Positions 49,556-59,399 of a stretch of DNA of 64,000 bases are shown here, piece after piece (position 1 is the stretch's first letter; each line of letters starts with the position of its first letter). The translations under genes and the position numbers were made by a program. The notes beneath the pieces are model-generated. The model was not told the origin of the DNA. It made no database searches and worked only from the letters and a program-made list of their open reading frames with translations. This DNA is from an uncultured Pygmaiobacter sp. (GTDB taxonomy: Bacteria > Bacillota > Clostridia > Oscillospirales > Ruminococcaceae). The stretch lies in the NCBI GenBank assembly GCA_944386485.1, contig CALXBG010000079.1, positions 1 through 64,000 of the forward strand, given 5' to 3'.

Positions 49556-51468
49556 TCCTCCCCTCTCTCCTCCTTGCCTGTACCGGGCAGCAACCAGATC
49601 TGCGCCTCGTAGGGACGCAGCCGGTCAAACGGCGCCGGATAACTTCCATAGACCTGCCGCGCGCCGCGGGGCAGCCGCGGGCGCGCGGTCTCTTTTTCAC
49701 GAAGGTTCAAAATCACAAGATACCGCTCGCCATCGCCCGTGCGGGTATAACAGAACAGATCCCGCCGGCTGGCAAACTGCGGTGTAAAACTGCCGTCCGC
49801 CAGCGCGGGATGGGCGCGGCGCAGCGCAATCAGCCTGCGGTAGTGGTTGAGCACCGATTCGGGATCCTGCTCCTCTGCCGCCGCATTCCATCCCTCCAGA
49901 TGGTCCCCGGGCAGCCGCAGCCAGGGCGTGCCGGAAGTAAAGCCGGCCCCCTCCTCCCCTGTCCACTGCATCGGGGTACGGGCATAATCGCGGGTTCCGG
50001 CAAGTACCTTTTCAAAGGCGGCCTGCGGCCCGAGTTTCGGTTCCAGCTCCCGATAAAGGTTGAGGCTCTCAATATCCCGCAGCTGGTCGACCGAGTCAAA
50101 CCGGTGGTTGGTCATCCCCAGTTCCTGTCCCTGATAGAGGAAGGGCACCCCCTTCAGGGTGAGCTGCAACGCAGCCAGCAGCTTGGCCAGCGGCGCCCGC
50201 AGCGACTGCGGCGGGTCGATCTTGCCCAGCATCCGCGGATTGTCGTGGTTATCCCAGAACAAGCTCATCCGGCAGTTATTCGAAATCCCCTGCATCCACT
50301 CCAGATAATATCGTTTGAGGTAACCGAGATCATACCGATAGTCATCAAATCGGGTGTGCCCCGGGGTCTCCAGCTGGTCAAAGTTAAAGACCAGATCCAG
50401 TTCGCCCCGCTCCTGCGCGGTCAGCTGCTTTGCCATCTCAAGCCCGATGCCGGGGGTCTCCCCGATCATTACCGCGCCGTAGGGCGCAAACGCCTTCCGT
50501 CTCAGCTCAGCCAGATATTCATGCAGCCGCTTTCCATAGAAATAGTGTTCAATGCCGGTATACCCCATCAGCTTGCCCACCGGCGCGCTGCCATTCTCCA
50601 GCGTATTTTTGGCAATGTAGTTGATCACATCCATCCGGAACCCATCGACACCCTTATCAAGCCACCAGCGGACGATCTGTGCAACCTCATCGCGCAGGGC
50701 GGGATTCTCCCAGTTGAGGTCCATCTGTTTTTTGGAGAACAGATGCAGCGCCCAGGCCCCGACCTCGGGATAGTAGTTCCAGGCCGAGCCGGAGAAAAAG
50801 CTGGTCCAGTTGTTCGGGGGACAGCCGGCATTCCCCTCCCGCCAGAGATAATAGTCATGATACCGGCTGTTGCGGTCCCGCTTTGCCTCCAAAAACCAGG
50901 GGTGTTCATCCGAGGTATGGTTGACCACCAGATCCATGATCAGTTTCATGCCCCGACGGTGAACCTCCTCGAGCAGCTGGTCAAAGTCCTCCATTGTACC
51001 GTAGTCGGGATGAATCGCCCGGTAGTCGCTGATGTCATAGCCGTTGTCATCCATCGGGCTGGCGTAGACCGGCGAGAGCCAGAGGGCGGTGACCCCCAGC
51101 TGTTGCAGATAGGGCAGCCGGCTGCGGATGCCATTGAGATCCCCGATCCCATCCCCGCCTGAATCCTGAAAGCTGCGCGGATAGATCTGATAAAAAATGT
51201 CCCGGTCAAACCCGGTCGGACAGCCCGGCGCGGGGCACACCGGATCCCCGGTTCCATTCACAAGGTCTAGCAGAACCTCTGCGAAGTCGTCCCCCAGCAA
51301 ACCGCGTGCCATCCGGCAGGCGCGGCCAATGGTCAGCCGGGAGACGGCGGGGTTGGTCAGCCACCGCTCGCTGCGGCCCAGCTGCATCAGCAGCTTGGCC
51401 AGCACATCATGTCCCACGGGATTTTCCCACAATTCTCTCAGCGTACTGTGCTCCGTTAGTTTTTTCAT
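49552..51468 (-). CDS. GH13 alpha-glucosidase (oligo-1,6-glucosidase-like) with N-terminal extension
   Basis: 638 residues. Residues about 90-638 form a GH13 catalytic barrel and C-terminal sheet: DIFYQIYPRSF, LVVNHTSDEHPWF, nucleophile Asp in GFRMDVINYI, acid/base Glu in MIGETPG, transition-state stabiliser in FWDNHDNPR. This is the alpha-glucosidase/oligo-1,6-glucosidase/trehalose-6-phosphate hydrolase branch. The first 85 residues (MKKLTEHSTLRELWENPVGH and on) are an extra helical domain. No signal peptide, so it works on imported or internal oligosaccharides. Divergent from the glycogen operon, suggesting a role in glycogen or maltodextrin turnover. Confidence 0.9.
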   Translation of the reverse strand: MKKLTEHSTLRELWENPVGHDVLAKLLMQLGRSERWLTNPAVSRLTIGRACRMARGLLGDDFAEVLLDLVNGTGDPVCPAPGCPTGFDRDIFYQIYPRSFQDSGGDGIGDLNGIRSRLPYLQQLGVTALWLSPVYASPMDDNGYDISDYRAIHPDYGTMEDFDQLLEEVHRRGMKLIMDLVVNHTSDEHPWFLEAKRDRNSRYHDYYLWREGNAGCPPNNWTSFFSGSAWNYYPEVGAWALHLFSKKQMDLNWENPALRDEVAQIVRWWLDKGVDGFRMDVINYIAKNTLENGSAPVGKLMGYTGIEHYFYGKRLHEYLAELRRKAFAPYGAVMIGETPGIGLEMAKQLTAQERGELDLVFNFDQLETPGHTRFDDYRYDLGYLKRYYLEWMQGISNNCRMSLFWDNHDNPRMLGKIDPPQSLRAPLAKLLAALQLTLKGVPFLYQGQELGMTNHRFDSVDQLRDIESLNLYRELEPKLGPQAAFEKVLAGTRDYARTPMQWTGEEGAGFTSGTPWLRLPGDHLEGWNAAAEEQDPESVLNHYRRLIALRRAHPALADGSFTPQFASRRDLFCYTRTGDGERYLVILNLREKETARPRLPRGARQVYGSYPAPFDRLRPYEAQIWLLPGTGKEERGEE

Positions 51469-51749
51469 TGCGGCCTCCTTTTCTGCGCGCCGTGCGCGGA
51501 GGATTCTTTTGCCTTATCCTAGCACAGCTTTGCCTGTTCCGGCAAGGGACGCCGGTTGGGATTCGACCGTTTTCCCGAAATCTTTTCGGTATCCGGATGC
51601 ATACTATAAGATACAGAAAAATTTTTCCTGTTGCCGGACAAGCTGTTTTTTGCGTCAGGTCAACCGAGATTGTTGAAACATGATTGTGCAATTAGCACAA
51701 ATTGCATTTTTTATTTTGTAAATTACTCGACGGTTTTGCTTATAAGTTC
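51469..51749. other. Divergent intergenic region, GH13 gene versus glgB
   Basis: No gene is visible. It contains the AAAGGAGG ribosome binding site of the GH13 gene at its left end and AT-rich sequence towards the glgB promoter at its right end. I see no clear operator. Confidence 0.5.
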
Positions 51750-51778
51750 TTGAAAAAAGAATCTACTATGGTTAAAAT
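51750..51778 (+). promoter_or_regulatory. Promoter of the glg operon
   Basis: TTGAAA, exactly 17 bp, TAAAAT, 58 bp upstream of the glgB start. Confidence 0.8.
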
Positions 51779-51836
51779 ATGAATAAGCAAACTTATATTT
51801 GCGATCAGGGCCGTTTGGCCTCGGGGAGGCAGAAGA

Positions 51837-53807
51837 TTGAAATATCAAGCCAAGGTCGACTTTGATCTGCCGGTCTATCTCTTTAAGCAGGGGACGAATT
51901 TTGAGAGCTATGATTTCTTTGGCGCACATCCGGTTCAGCTGGACGGGGATAAGGGCGTTCTCTTCCGCGTCTGGGCGCCGCATGCCCGTGCGGTGAGCCT
52001 GGTGGGAGAGTTCAACGGTTGGGATCCCGCCGCGCTGCACATGGAGAATGTAAAGGACAGCGGAATCTGGGAGTGTTTCACCACGTTGGTCAAGGAGTAC
52101 GACGTCTACAAGTACTGTGTCGTGCAGGCCGACGGACGGGAGGTCTTCAAGGCCGATCCCTATGCGTTTCACGCGGAGACCCGCCCGGGCAACGCTAGCA
52201 AGGTGTTTGATCTTGAGGGGTATCGCTGGGGCGACCGCAGCTGGAAAAAGGCTGCTGCAAAACGGGACGTTTTCAATGCGCCGATGAATATTTATGAGTT
52301 GCACGCCGGCTCTTGGCGCACCTATCCGGACGGCAACCCCTTCAATTACCGGGATCTGGCAAAGGAATTGATCCCCTACATCAAGCAGATGGGATATACC
52401 CACATCGAGCTGATGCCGCTGGCCGAGCACCCGTTTGACGGCAGCTGGGGCTACCAGGTCACCGGATACTATGCCCCCACCAGCCGCTACGGTACCCCCC
52501 ACGATTTTATGGCGTTCGTCGACGCCTGTCACCAGAACGGCATCGGCGTGCTGATGGACTGGGTACCCGCCCATTTCCCCAAAGACGAGTTCGGCCTGTA
52601 TCTCTTTGACGGCACCAGCTGTTATGAGGATCAGGATCCGCTGCGCCGGGAACACAAGGAATGGGGCACGATGGTCTTCGACTACGGTCGGGGTGAAGTT
52701 CAGAGCTTTTTGATCTCTAACGCGCTGTACTGGCTGCGGAAGTTCCACATCGACGGACTGCGGGTGGACGCGGTTGCCAGCATGCTGTACTTAGACTATA
52801 ACCGCCGGGGCGGCGAGTGGCGGCCCAACAAGAATGGCGGCAATGAGAACCTTGAGGCCATTGAATTCCTTCGCAAGCTGAATACCGCTGTTTTTGAGCG
52901 GGTGCCCGGCGCGCTGATGATCGCCGAGGAGAGCACCGCCTGGCCGATGGTGACAAAGCCACCCCACGACGGTGGTCTGGGCTTTAACTTTAAGTGGAAC
53001 ATGGGCTGGATGAACGATGTGCTCAGCTACATGTCCACCGATCCGCTCTTCCGCAAGGGCAACCACAACAAGTTGACCTTCAGTTTCTTCTACGCTTTCA
53101 GCGAGAACTTTGTGCTGCCGATCAGCCACGACGAGGTGGTACATGGCAAATGCAGCCTGATTAACAAGATGCCGGGCGAGTACGACCAGAAGTTCGCCCA
53201 GCTTCGCACCTTCTACGGTTACATGATGGCGCACCCGGGCAAAAAGCTGCTCTTCATGGGGCAGGAGTTCGGGCAATTTGCCGAGTGGTCGGAGGCTCAC
53301 GGGCTTGACTGGAATCTGCTTGCCTATGACCGGCACCGGCAGTTGCAGCAATATGTCGCCGACCTCAACCGGCTGTATCTGGACACCCCTGCGCTGTGGC
53401 AGGTGGATTACAGCTGGGAGGGTTTCCAATGGATCGTGCCGGACGACGACAGCCAGAGCGTGATCGTCTTCCGCCGGATCGATCATAGTGGGAAAGAAAT
53501 TATCATCGCCTGCAACTTTACCCCCGTCACGCGGGAGAAGTACCAGTTTGGCGTGCCCCGCCCGGGCAGTTACAAACCGGTCTTCTGCTCCGATGCGGCG
53601 GATTACGGCGGCGAGGGTACGGTTCTTCGTGCCGCCCGCAGCCGCAAAAAGCCAATGCATGGGTTGGACTACTCGATCAGCGTAACCCTGCCCGCCTTCT
53701 CGGCCGTCTTCTTCACCGTTCCCGAAGAAAAGAAAGAGCCGAAGTCCGCCGCAAAGCCGGCAAAAAAGACCGCCCCACGGCAGAAAAAGCCTGGCGGCGG
53801 CAAGTGA
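51837..53807 (+). CDS. glgB: 1,4-alpha-glucan branching enzyme
   Basis: Forms the alpha-1,6 branches of glycogen. The start is TTG (no suitable ATG), preceded by GGGGAGGC. 656 residues: N-terminal CBM48 (FRVWAPHARAVSLVGEFNGW), GH13 barrel with GYQVTGYYAPTSRYG, nucleophile in IDGLRVDAVASML, acid/base in LMIAEESTAWP, HDEV in PISHDEVVHGK, and a C-terminal sheet ending in a Lys/Pro/Ala-rich tail of about 30 residues. First gene of the glgB-glgC-glgD-glgA operon. Confidence 0.96.
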   Translation: MKYQAKVDFDLPVYLFKQGTNFESYDFFGAHPVQLDGDKGVLFRVWAPHARAVSLVGEFNGWDPAALHMENVKDSGIWECFTTLVKEYDVYKYCVVQADGREVFKADPYAFHAETRPGNASKVFDLEGYRWGDRSWKKAAAKRDVFNAPMNIYELHAGSWRTYPDGNPFNYRDLAKELIPYIKQMGYTHIELMPLAEHPFDGSWGYQVTGYYAPTSRYGTPHDFMAFVDACHQNGIGVLMDWVPAHFPKDEFGLYLFDGTSCYEDQDPLRREHKEWGTMVFDYGRGEVQSFLISNALYWLRKFHIDGLRVDAVASMLYLDYNRRGGEWRPNKNGGNENLEAIEFLRKLNTAVFERVPGALMIAEESTAWPMVTKPPHDGGLGFNFKWNMGWMNDVLSYMSTDPLFRKGNHNKLTFSFFYAFSENFVLPISHDEVVHGKCSLINKMPGEYDQKFAQLRTFYGYMMAHPGKKLLFMGQEFGQFAEWSEAHGLDWNLLAYDRHRQLQQYVADLNRLYLDTPALWQVDYSWEGFQWIVPDDDSQSVIVFRRIDHSGKEIIIACNFTPVTREKYQFGVPRPGSYKPVFCSDAADYGGEGTVLRAARSRKKPMHGLDYSISVTLPAFSAVFFTVPEEKKEPKSAAKPAKKTAPRQKKPGGGK

Positions 53808-53872
53808 AACAGCAATAACGGTTTTTTGCTCGCTGGAAGACCGATTATGGATAAAAAAAGGGGAGAAACAAG

Positions 53873-55078
53873 ATGAAAGAATGTATCGCCATGCTGCTTG
53901 CCGGCGGTCAGGGCTCGCGGCTTTATGCCCTGACCCAGAAGCTGGCCAAGCCCGCCGTCCCATTCGGTGGAAAGTACCGCATCATCGACTTTCCGCTGTC
54001 CAACTGTGTCAATTCGGGGATCGACACGGTCGGTATCCTGACCCAGTACCAGCCGCTGGTGCTCAATGAGTACATCGGCAACGGCCAGCCTTGGGATCTC
54101 GACCGCCTGTACGGCGGCGTTCATGTCCTGCCGCCCTATCAGAAGGCCAGCGGCAGCGACTGGTATAAAGGTACCGCGAATGCCATCTACCAGAACATTA
54201 ACTTTATTGAGCGGTATGACCCTGAGTATGTCCTTATTCTCTCGGGTGACCACATCTACAAGATGGATTATTCCCGGATGCTGACCTACCACAAAGAGCA
54301 GGGCGCGGACTGCACCATCGCGGTATTGGAAGTGCCTTGGGCCGAGGCAAGCCGTTTCGGCATCATGACCGCCAATGCCGAAGGCGTCATCACCAAGTTT
54401 GAGGAGAAGCCCAAGGAGCCCAAGTCGAATCTGGCCTCGATGGGCATTTACATCTTCACCTGGAAGAAGCTGCGGGAATATCTCGAGCGGGATGAGGCCG
54501 ACAAGAACAGCGAGAACGATTTTGGCAAGAATATTATCCCGACGATGCTCGGCGACGGACAGCGGATGTGCGCTTATCCCTTCGAGGGTTACTGGAAGGA
54601 CGTGGGCACCATTGACAGCCTGTGGGAGGCAAATATGGATCTGCTCAATCCCAACGTGCCGCTGGATGTCTGGGATGAAAACTGGAAGATCTACTCCCGT
54701 ACTGCGGGCCAGCCGCCCCACCATATCTCCTCTCAGGCACACGTCGAGAACTCGATGATCACCGAGGGCTGCGAGGTCGAAGGTGAGGTTGATTTCAGCG
54801 TTCTGTTCTCCAACGTCAAAGTCCGACCCGGCGCGGTGGTGCGGGACTCGATCGTCATGCCCGGTTGCGTGATCGAGGAGGGCGCGCAGGTGCACTACGC
54901 GATCCTCGCCGAAAATGTGGTGGTCCGCAAGGGCGCCATTGTCGGCGCACGGCCTGAACATATGGAGGATCTGGATAAATGGGGCGTCGCCGTGGTCGGC
55001 GCCGATGTCACAGTCGGCGCGGGCGCGAAGGTCGGGCCCAAGGCCATGATCTCGGAAGACGTCAAGGAGGTGCTGTGA
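53873..55078 (+). CDS. glgC: Glucose-1-phosphate adenylyltransferase catalytic subunit
   Basis: Makes ADP-glucose from glucose-1-phosphate and ATP, the committed step of glycogen synthesis. 401 residues: nucleotide-binding loop [33 protein letters not shown], sugar-phosphate segment in [18 protein letters not shown], and a C-terminal left-handed beta-helix (hexapeptide repeats [10 protein letters not shown]). It has the intact pyrophosphorylase signature that the neighbouring GlgD lacks. ATG preceded by GGGGAGAAAC. Confidence 0.97.
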   Translation: MKECIAMLLAGGQGSRLYALTQKLAKPAVPFGGKYRIIDFPLSNCVNSGIDTVGILTQYQPLVLNEYIGNGQPWDLDRLYGGVHVLPPYQKASGSDWYKGTANAIYQNINFIERYDPEYVLILSGDHIYKMDYSRMLTYHKEQGADCTIAVLEVPWAEASRFGIMTANAEGVITKFEEKPKEPKSNLASMGIYIFTWKKLREYLERDEADKNSENDFGKNIIPTMLGDGQRMCAYPFEGYWKDVGTIDSLWEANMDLLNPNVPLDVWDENWKIYSRTAGQPPHHISSQAHVENSMITEGCEVEGEVDFSVLFSNVKVRPGAVVRDSIVMPGCVIEEGAQVHYAILAENVVVRKGAIVGARPEHMEDLDKWGVAVVGADVTVGAGAKVGPKAMISEDVKEVL

Positions 55079-55079
55079 A

Positions 55080-56198
55080 ATGGTCAATCTGAACGCGATG
55101 GGGATCATCTTCTCCAATATGCATGACTCGGTTATTCCCGAGCTGACCGGACACCGCACCATGGCAAGTGTGCCGTTTGCAAGCCGGTATCGTCTGATCG
55201 ACTTTGTGCTCAGCGGCATGACGATTGCCGGGGTGCAGAATGTCGGCGTCATTGTCAAAAAGAATTATCAGAGCCTGCTGGATCATCTGGGCAGCGGCCG
55301 TGAATGGGATCTGGCCCGCAAACGCGGCGGTCTGACCATCTTCCCGCCCAGCGCGGACTCCGGTTACAGTTATCATGGCCGAATCGGCGCACTCAAGGGC
55401 ATCCTCCCCTACATCGAGGATGCAAAGGAGAAGTATGTCATCCTCGCCGACTGCGATGTGGTCTGCGATCTCGATTATGCCGCGCTGGTCGAGCGCCATG
55501 TTGCAAGCGGCGCCGAGGTGACCATCGCTTACAGCAAGGAGAAGATGACCCCCGCGCTGGCCAAGAACAACGTCTCCCTCTCCCTTGCTCCCTCCGGGCG
55601 GGTACGGGAATTGCTGATCAACGATCCGCAGACCGGCAAGCGCAACCTTTCGATGGGAATCATCGTCATCGCCCGCGAACAGCTGGTTGAGATCGTCCGC
55701 ACCGGCTATGCCAAGGGGCTGCTGAAGTTTGAGCAGGACATTCTGGCCAAGAACCTCGAGACAATGAAGGTTTACGGTTATGAGTATACCGGTTATCGCA
55801 GCCGGATTGCCGACATGTCCAGCTACTTTGAAGCCAACATGCAGCTGCTGTATCTTGAGAACCTTAACCGTCTCTTCCCGGAGGATCGCCCGGTCTACAC
55901 CAAGGTCCGGGACGAGGCCCCGGTTCGGTACGCGCTGGACAGCAAGGTGAAAAACTGCACCGTGGCCGATGGCTGCATTATCGAGGGCGAGATTGAGAAC
56001 TGCGTGCTCTTCCGCGGCGTTCACATCGGCAAGGGCGCGGTCGTTAAGAACTGCGTGCTGATGCAGAACACCAAGGTCGCCAGCGGCGTGCGGATGGATT
56101 ATGTCATTACCGACAAGGATGTCCGGATCAGCGAGGGACAGTATCTGGGCGGCACCAAGAACTTCCAGGTCTTTGTCAAGAAGGGTTCGACTGTCTGA
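55080..56198 (+). CDS. glgD: Glucose-1-phosphate adenylyltransferase regulatory subunit GlgD
   Basis: 372-residue GlgC paralogue found in Firmicutes, forming a heteromer that stimulates GlgC. It keeps the overall fold (FASRYRLIDFVLSGM, VILADCDVVCDLDYA, beta-helix repeats) but has lost the GGxGxRL nucleotide loop: the matching stretch is MGIIFSNMHDSVIPELTG. It is therefore presumably non-catalytic. Starts one base after glgC, with AAGGAGG inside the end of glgC. Confidence 0.95.
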   Translation: MVNLNAMGIIFSNMHDSVIPELTGHRTMASVPFASRYRLIDFVLSGMTIAGVQNVGVIVKKNYQSLLDHLGSGREWDLARKRGGLTIFPPSADSGYSYHGRIGALKGILPYIEDAKEKYVILADCDVVCDLDYAALVERHVASGAEVTIAYSKEKMTPALAKNNVSLSLAPSGRVRELLINDPQTGKRNLSMGIIVIAREQLVEIVRTGYAKGLLKFEQDILAKNLETMKVYGYEYTGYRSRIADMSSYFEANMQLLYLENLNRLFPEDRPVYTKVRDEAPVRYALDSKVKNCTVADGCIIEGEIENCVLFRGVHIGKGAVVKNCVLMQNTKVASGVRMDYVITDKDVRISEGQYLGGTKNFQVFVKKGSTV

Positions 56199-56210
56199 TT
56201 CGGCTGCCGG

Positions 56211-56236
56211 CCGCCGGGACAATAGATCACCGGCGG
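56211..56236 (+). other. Intercistronic hairpin between glgD and glgA
   Basis: CCGCCGG and CCGGCGG arms with a 12-nt loop, extended by flanking GGC/GCC, without a T-run; probably modulates message stability rather than ending transcription. Confidence 0.5.
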
Positions 56237-56264
56237 CGGCCTATTCCAAAGGAGGGACAATGGT

Positions 56265-57689
56265 ATGAATATCCTCTACTGTTCCAGCGAGGCGCTGCCC
56301 TTTGCGATGAGCGGCGGGCTTGGCGATGTCGCCGGCAGTCTGCCCAAGGCGCTGGTTGAGAACGGCATTAACTGCGCCGTCGTGATGCCCCTGTACGGCG
56401 ATATCCGCCAGGAACTGCGGGACAAGATGACCTACCTGACCAATTTCAGCGTTCCGGTAGGCTGGCGCAACCAGTACTGCGGCGTTTTCTCCGCGGTGGT
56501 GGACGGCGTCACCTATTATCTGCTGGACAATGAGTATTACTTCAAGCGCAAGGGTCTGTACGGCTTTTACGATGACGGCGAGCGGTTCGCCTTCTTCTCC
56601 CGTGCGATTCTTGAGATGCTCCAGCACATCGACTTTGCGCCGGACATCATCCACACCAACGACTGGCAGACCGCGCTGGTCTGCGTCTACCTGAACCTAT
56701 ACTACCGGCATCTGGAGAAGTTCTCCCGTATCAAGACCGCCTTTACGATCCATAACATCCAGTATCAGGGCAAATACGGTCTGGATCTGCTGGAGGACCT
56801 GCTCTCGATCGGACCGGAGAACGCGCATCTGGTCGAGTATGACGGCTGCGTCAACTACATGAAGGGCGCGATCGAGTGTGCCGATAAGGTGACCACCGTC
56901 TCCCCCACCTACGCCTATGAGATCATGGATCCCTGGTTCTCCCACGGGCTGGACGGACTGCTGCGGGAAAAGGCCTATAAGACCTGCGGCATCCTCAACG
57001 GCATCGACACCGTCGTATACAACCCGGCCACCGATCCGCTGATTGCCCATCACTTTGATCGCAACAGCTTCCAGACCGAAAAACCCCTGTGCAAGCAGGA
57101 TCTGCGGGAGATTTTCCATCTCGAGCAGAACGATCAGCCGATCATCGGCATGGTGACCCGTCTGGTCAGCCACAAGGGTCTGGATCTGGTGCGGCATGTC
57201 GCCGAGTACATCGTTCTCTCCGGCATCCAGTTCGTCATCGTCGGCAACGGCGACTATATGTATGAGAGCTTCTTCAACGAACTCGCTGCGAAGTATCCCG
57301 GCCGTGTCGGGGTCTATATCGGGTTCAATCCGGAACTGGCCCACAAGGTCTACGCCGGCGCGGATATGTTCCTAATGCCCTCGAAATCCGAGCCTTGCGG
57401 CCTCGCCCAGATGGTCGCGCTGCGGTACGGCACCATCCCCATCGTGCGTGAAACCGGCGGTCTGAAGGATTCGATCAGCGATTCCGGCGACGGCCTGGGC
57501 AACGGTTTTGTCTTCTCCAGCTACAACGCCCATGATATGCTGGACTCCTGCCTGCGCGCGAAGGCGGGCTACGACTTCCCGCAGGGCTGGCAGACGCTGG
57601 TGCGCCGTGCAATGGACTGCGACTTCAGCTGGAAGAGCAGCGCCAATTCCTATATCGGGCTTTACAACGAGATGGTAAATCTCTGGTAA
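56265..57689 (+). CDS. glgA: Glycogen synthase (ADP-glucose)
   Basis: GT5 enzyme that extends alpha-1,4-glucan from ADP-glucose. 474 residues, normal length. N-terminal loop reads PFAMSGGLGDVAGSLP, so the Lys of the usual KTGGL is Met here. Other landmarks are intact: HTNDWQTALV, TIHNIQYQG, TVSPTYAYEI, GILNGIDT, the MVTRLVSHKG core, and the catalytic-Glu region MPSKSEPCGLAQMVALRYGT with a C-terminal VRETGGLKDSI. Strong AAAGGAGGG site. Last gene of the operon, followed by a large terminator. Confidence 0.96.
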   Translation: MNILYCSSEALPFAMSGGLGDVAGSLPKALVENGINCAVVMPLYGDIRQELRDKMTYLTNFSVPVGWRNQYCGVFSAVVDGVTYYLLDNEYYFKRKGLYGFYDDGERFAFFSRAILEMLQHIDFAPDIIHTNDWQTALVCVYLNLYYRHLEKFSRIKTAFTIHNIQYQGKYGLDLLEDLLSIGPENAHLVEYDGCVNYMKGAIECADKVTTVSPTYAYEIMDPWFSHGLDGLLREKAYKTCGILNGIDTVVYNPATDPLIAHHFDRNSFQTEKPLCKQDLREIFHLEQNDQPIIGMVTRLVSHKGLDLVRHVAEYIVLSGIQFVIVGNGDYMYESFFNELAAKYPGRVGVYIGFNPELAHKVYAGADMFLMPSKSEPCGLAQMVALRYGTIPIVRETGGLKDSISDSGDGLGNGFVFSSYNAHDMLDSCLRAKAGYDFPQGWQTLVRRAMDCDFSWKSSANSYIGLYNEMVNLW

Positions 57690-57712
57690 TCCCTCAAAAC
57701 TGAATTTCAAAC

Positions 57713-57757
57713 AAAAGAGCCCCCGCGATGAGGTTTCATCATCGCGGGGGTTCTTTT
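57713..57757 (+). terminator. Terminator of the glg operon
   Basis: AAAGAGCCCCCGCGATGA pairs with TCATCGCGGGGGTTCTTT around a short loop. Confidence 0.9.
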
Positions 57758-57768
57758 GGGCTGGAAAT

Positions 57769-57807
57769 AAAAAAATCCCACGCGCCAGCGATTGCCGGCG
57801 CGCGGGA
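57769..57807 (-). terminator. Terminator of the NCS2 permease gene
   Basis: Leftward TCCCGCGCGCC / GGCGCGTGGGA arms followed by TTTTTTTA, 65 bp past the permease stop. Confidence 0.82.
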
Positions 57808-57872
57808 ACTGTTCTTCTCTGTGGACAGGCCACCATCCGCAGAGGGGAACCCAATGAAATTTTGGTGCGGCC

Positions 57873-59174
57873 TTACAGGTTCGACAGGATATACATCGCC
57901 ACAAAGAGGACCGAGAGGATGTACATCAGCAGCGGAACCTCTTTCGCTTTGCCGCGGAAGAGCTTGATGACAACCCAGCTGATAAAGCCAAAGCCGATGC
58001 CATCGGTGATCGAGTAGGCGAAGGGCATCATCGCGATGGTCAAGAAGCAGGGCATCGCAACCTCAAAATCGCTCCAATCGATCCGGGCGGCAGCCTTGAG
58101 CATCAGGATACCGACGATAATCAGCGCCGGTGCGGTCGCTGCGCTCGGGATAATTCCGGCAACCGGGGCGAGCACACAGGAGGCCAGGAAGCAAAGGCTG
58201 ACCACCATGCTGGACAGACCGGTCCGCGCGCCCTCGCTGATACCGGTAGAGGACTCGACAAAAGTAGTGACGGTGGAGGTACCCATGCAGGCGCCCACGC
58301 AGGTCGCCAGCGCGTCGGCCATCAGCGCACGGTCGCCGCGGGGCAGCTCGCCGTTCTCATCCAGCATCCCAGCATTGCCGGCGGTGCCAATCAGGGTGCC
58401 GACGGTATCGAACATATCGCAGATCGAGAAGGTGATAATGGCGGTGATCAGCGGCAGGACGCCCATGCTGAGCAGGCCGGCAAAGTCCATTTTCATAAAG
58501 GTTGCACCCAGCGAAAAGCTGCTCAGGGTGATCTCCTCGGGCATGACGGTCAGACCCATCGGGATACCGATCACGGTGGTGATCAGAATACCAATCAGCA
58601 TCGCCGCTTTCACACCGCAAGCCATTAAAATACCGGTGACCAGCAACCCAATGAGGGCCAACAGCGGCGCACCGGAGGTGATATTTCCAAGATCCAGCAG
58701 GTTGTCGCTCGCCACGACAATACCGGCATTCAGCAGACCGACCAGAGCGATGAACAGACCGATACCGGCGCTGATGGCGCTCTTGAGGGGCGCAGGGATC
58801 GCATTGATAACCTGCTTACGCAACGGAGAGACGGTGATTGCAAGGAAGAGCAGGCCGGAGATAAAGACGATGGCCAGCGCCTGCTGCCAGCTGTAGCCCA
58901 TGCCAAAGCAGACAGTAAAGGTAAAGAAGGCATTGAGCCCCATGCCGGGCGCCTGCGCGAACGGAACATTTGCCAAAAGCGCAGTCAGAGCGGTACCGAT
59001 CGCCGCGGAGATACAGGTTGCCAGCATCACAGCGTTAAAATCCATTCCCGCCTGTGAAAGAAAATTCGGGTTGACAAAGATGATGTAGGCCATCGCAAAG
59101 AAGGTGGTAAACCCGCCCGCGACCTCTTTGCCGATGGTGGTGCCGTTTTCCCTCAGCTTAAAGATCTTCTCCAT
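57873..59174 (-). CDS. NCS2 purine permease (guanine/hypoxanthine, PbuG/AzgA-like)
   Basis: 433-residue uracil/xanthine-type permease of the AzgA/PbuG branch, about 12-14 helices, importing purine bases by proton symport. Signatures: FTTFFAMAYIIFVNP, QAPGMGLNAFFTF, the substrate-site region FSICDMFDTVGTLIG, and ESSTGISEGARTGL. The ATG follows GGAGGGAC. A canonical guanine riboswitch and terminator in its 330-nt leader indicate repression when guanine is plentiful. Together with adenine deaminase this supports purine salvage. Confidence 0.94.
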   Translation of the reverse strand: MEKIFKLRENGTTIGKEVAGGFTTFFAMAYIIFVNPNFLSQAGMDFNAVMLATCISAAIGTALTALLANVPFAQAPGMGLNAFFTFTVCFGMGYSWQQALAIVFISGLLFLAITVSPLRKQVINAIPAPLKSAISAGIGLFIALVGLLNAGIVVASDNLLDLGNITSGAPLLALIGLLVTGILMACGVKAAMLIGILITTVIGIPMGLTVMPEEITLSSFSLGATFMKMDFAGLLSMGVLPLITAIITFSICDMFDTVGTLIGTAGNAGMLDENGELPRGDRALMADALATCVGACMGTSTVTTFVESSTGISEGARTGLSSMVVSLCFLASCVLAPVAGIIPSAATAPALIIVGILMLKAAARIDWSDFEVAMPCFLTIAMMPFAYSITDGIGFGFISWVVIKLFRGKAKEVPLLMYILSVLFVAMYILSNL

Positions 59175-59306
59175 GAAACATGTCCCTCCGTTGATTGCGG
59201 CGCAGCGCGCCATCTATTTTAGGAAAACCGGATCCGGCGACCCCGTTCTCCTGCGGAACAAAGTAAGGGGTGGTTTGAACCACACACCGTATTTGAGAAG
59301 GCGATC

Positions 59307-59336
59307 AAAAGAAAAAGGCGGCCCAAAACGGCCGCC
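59307..59336 (-). terminator. Riboswitch-linked terminator upstream of the NCS2 permease
   Basis: Leftward GGCGGCC / GGCCGCC arms followed by TTTTTCTTTT. A second hairpin (GGGCCCGC / GCGGGACCC region, 59366-59389) lies between it and the aptamer and may act as the switching element. Confidence 0.78.
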
Positions 59337-59399
59337 AGAGCTTCGAAAACGGAACACAAAACCAAGGGTCCCGCCTTTTTGCGGGCCCTGTCCTGTTTT

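Noticed and set aside
49468..51162. 564-codon open frame opposite the GH13 gene
   Set aside because: The minus-strand gene has complete GH13 catalytic motifs; this is its complement.
53669..56222. Two long minus-strand frames opposite glgC and glgD
   Set aside because: The plus-strand genes are unmistakable; the shadows have no domain or initiation signals.
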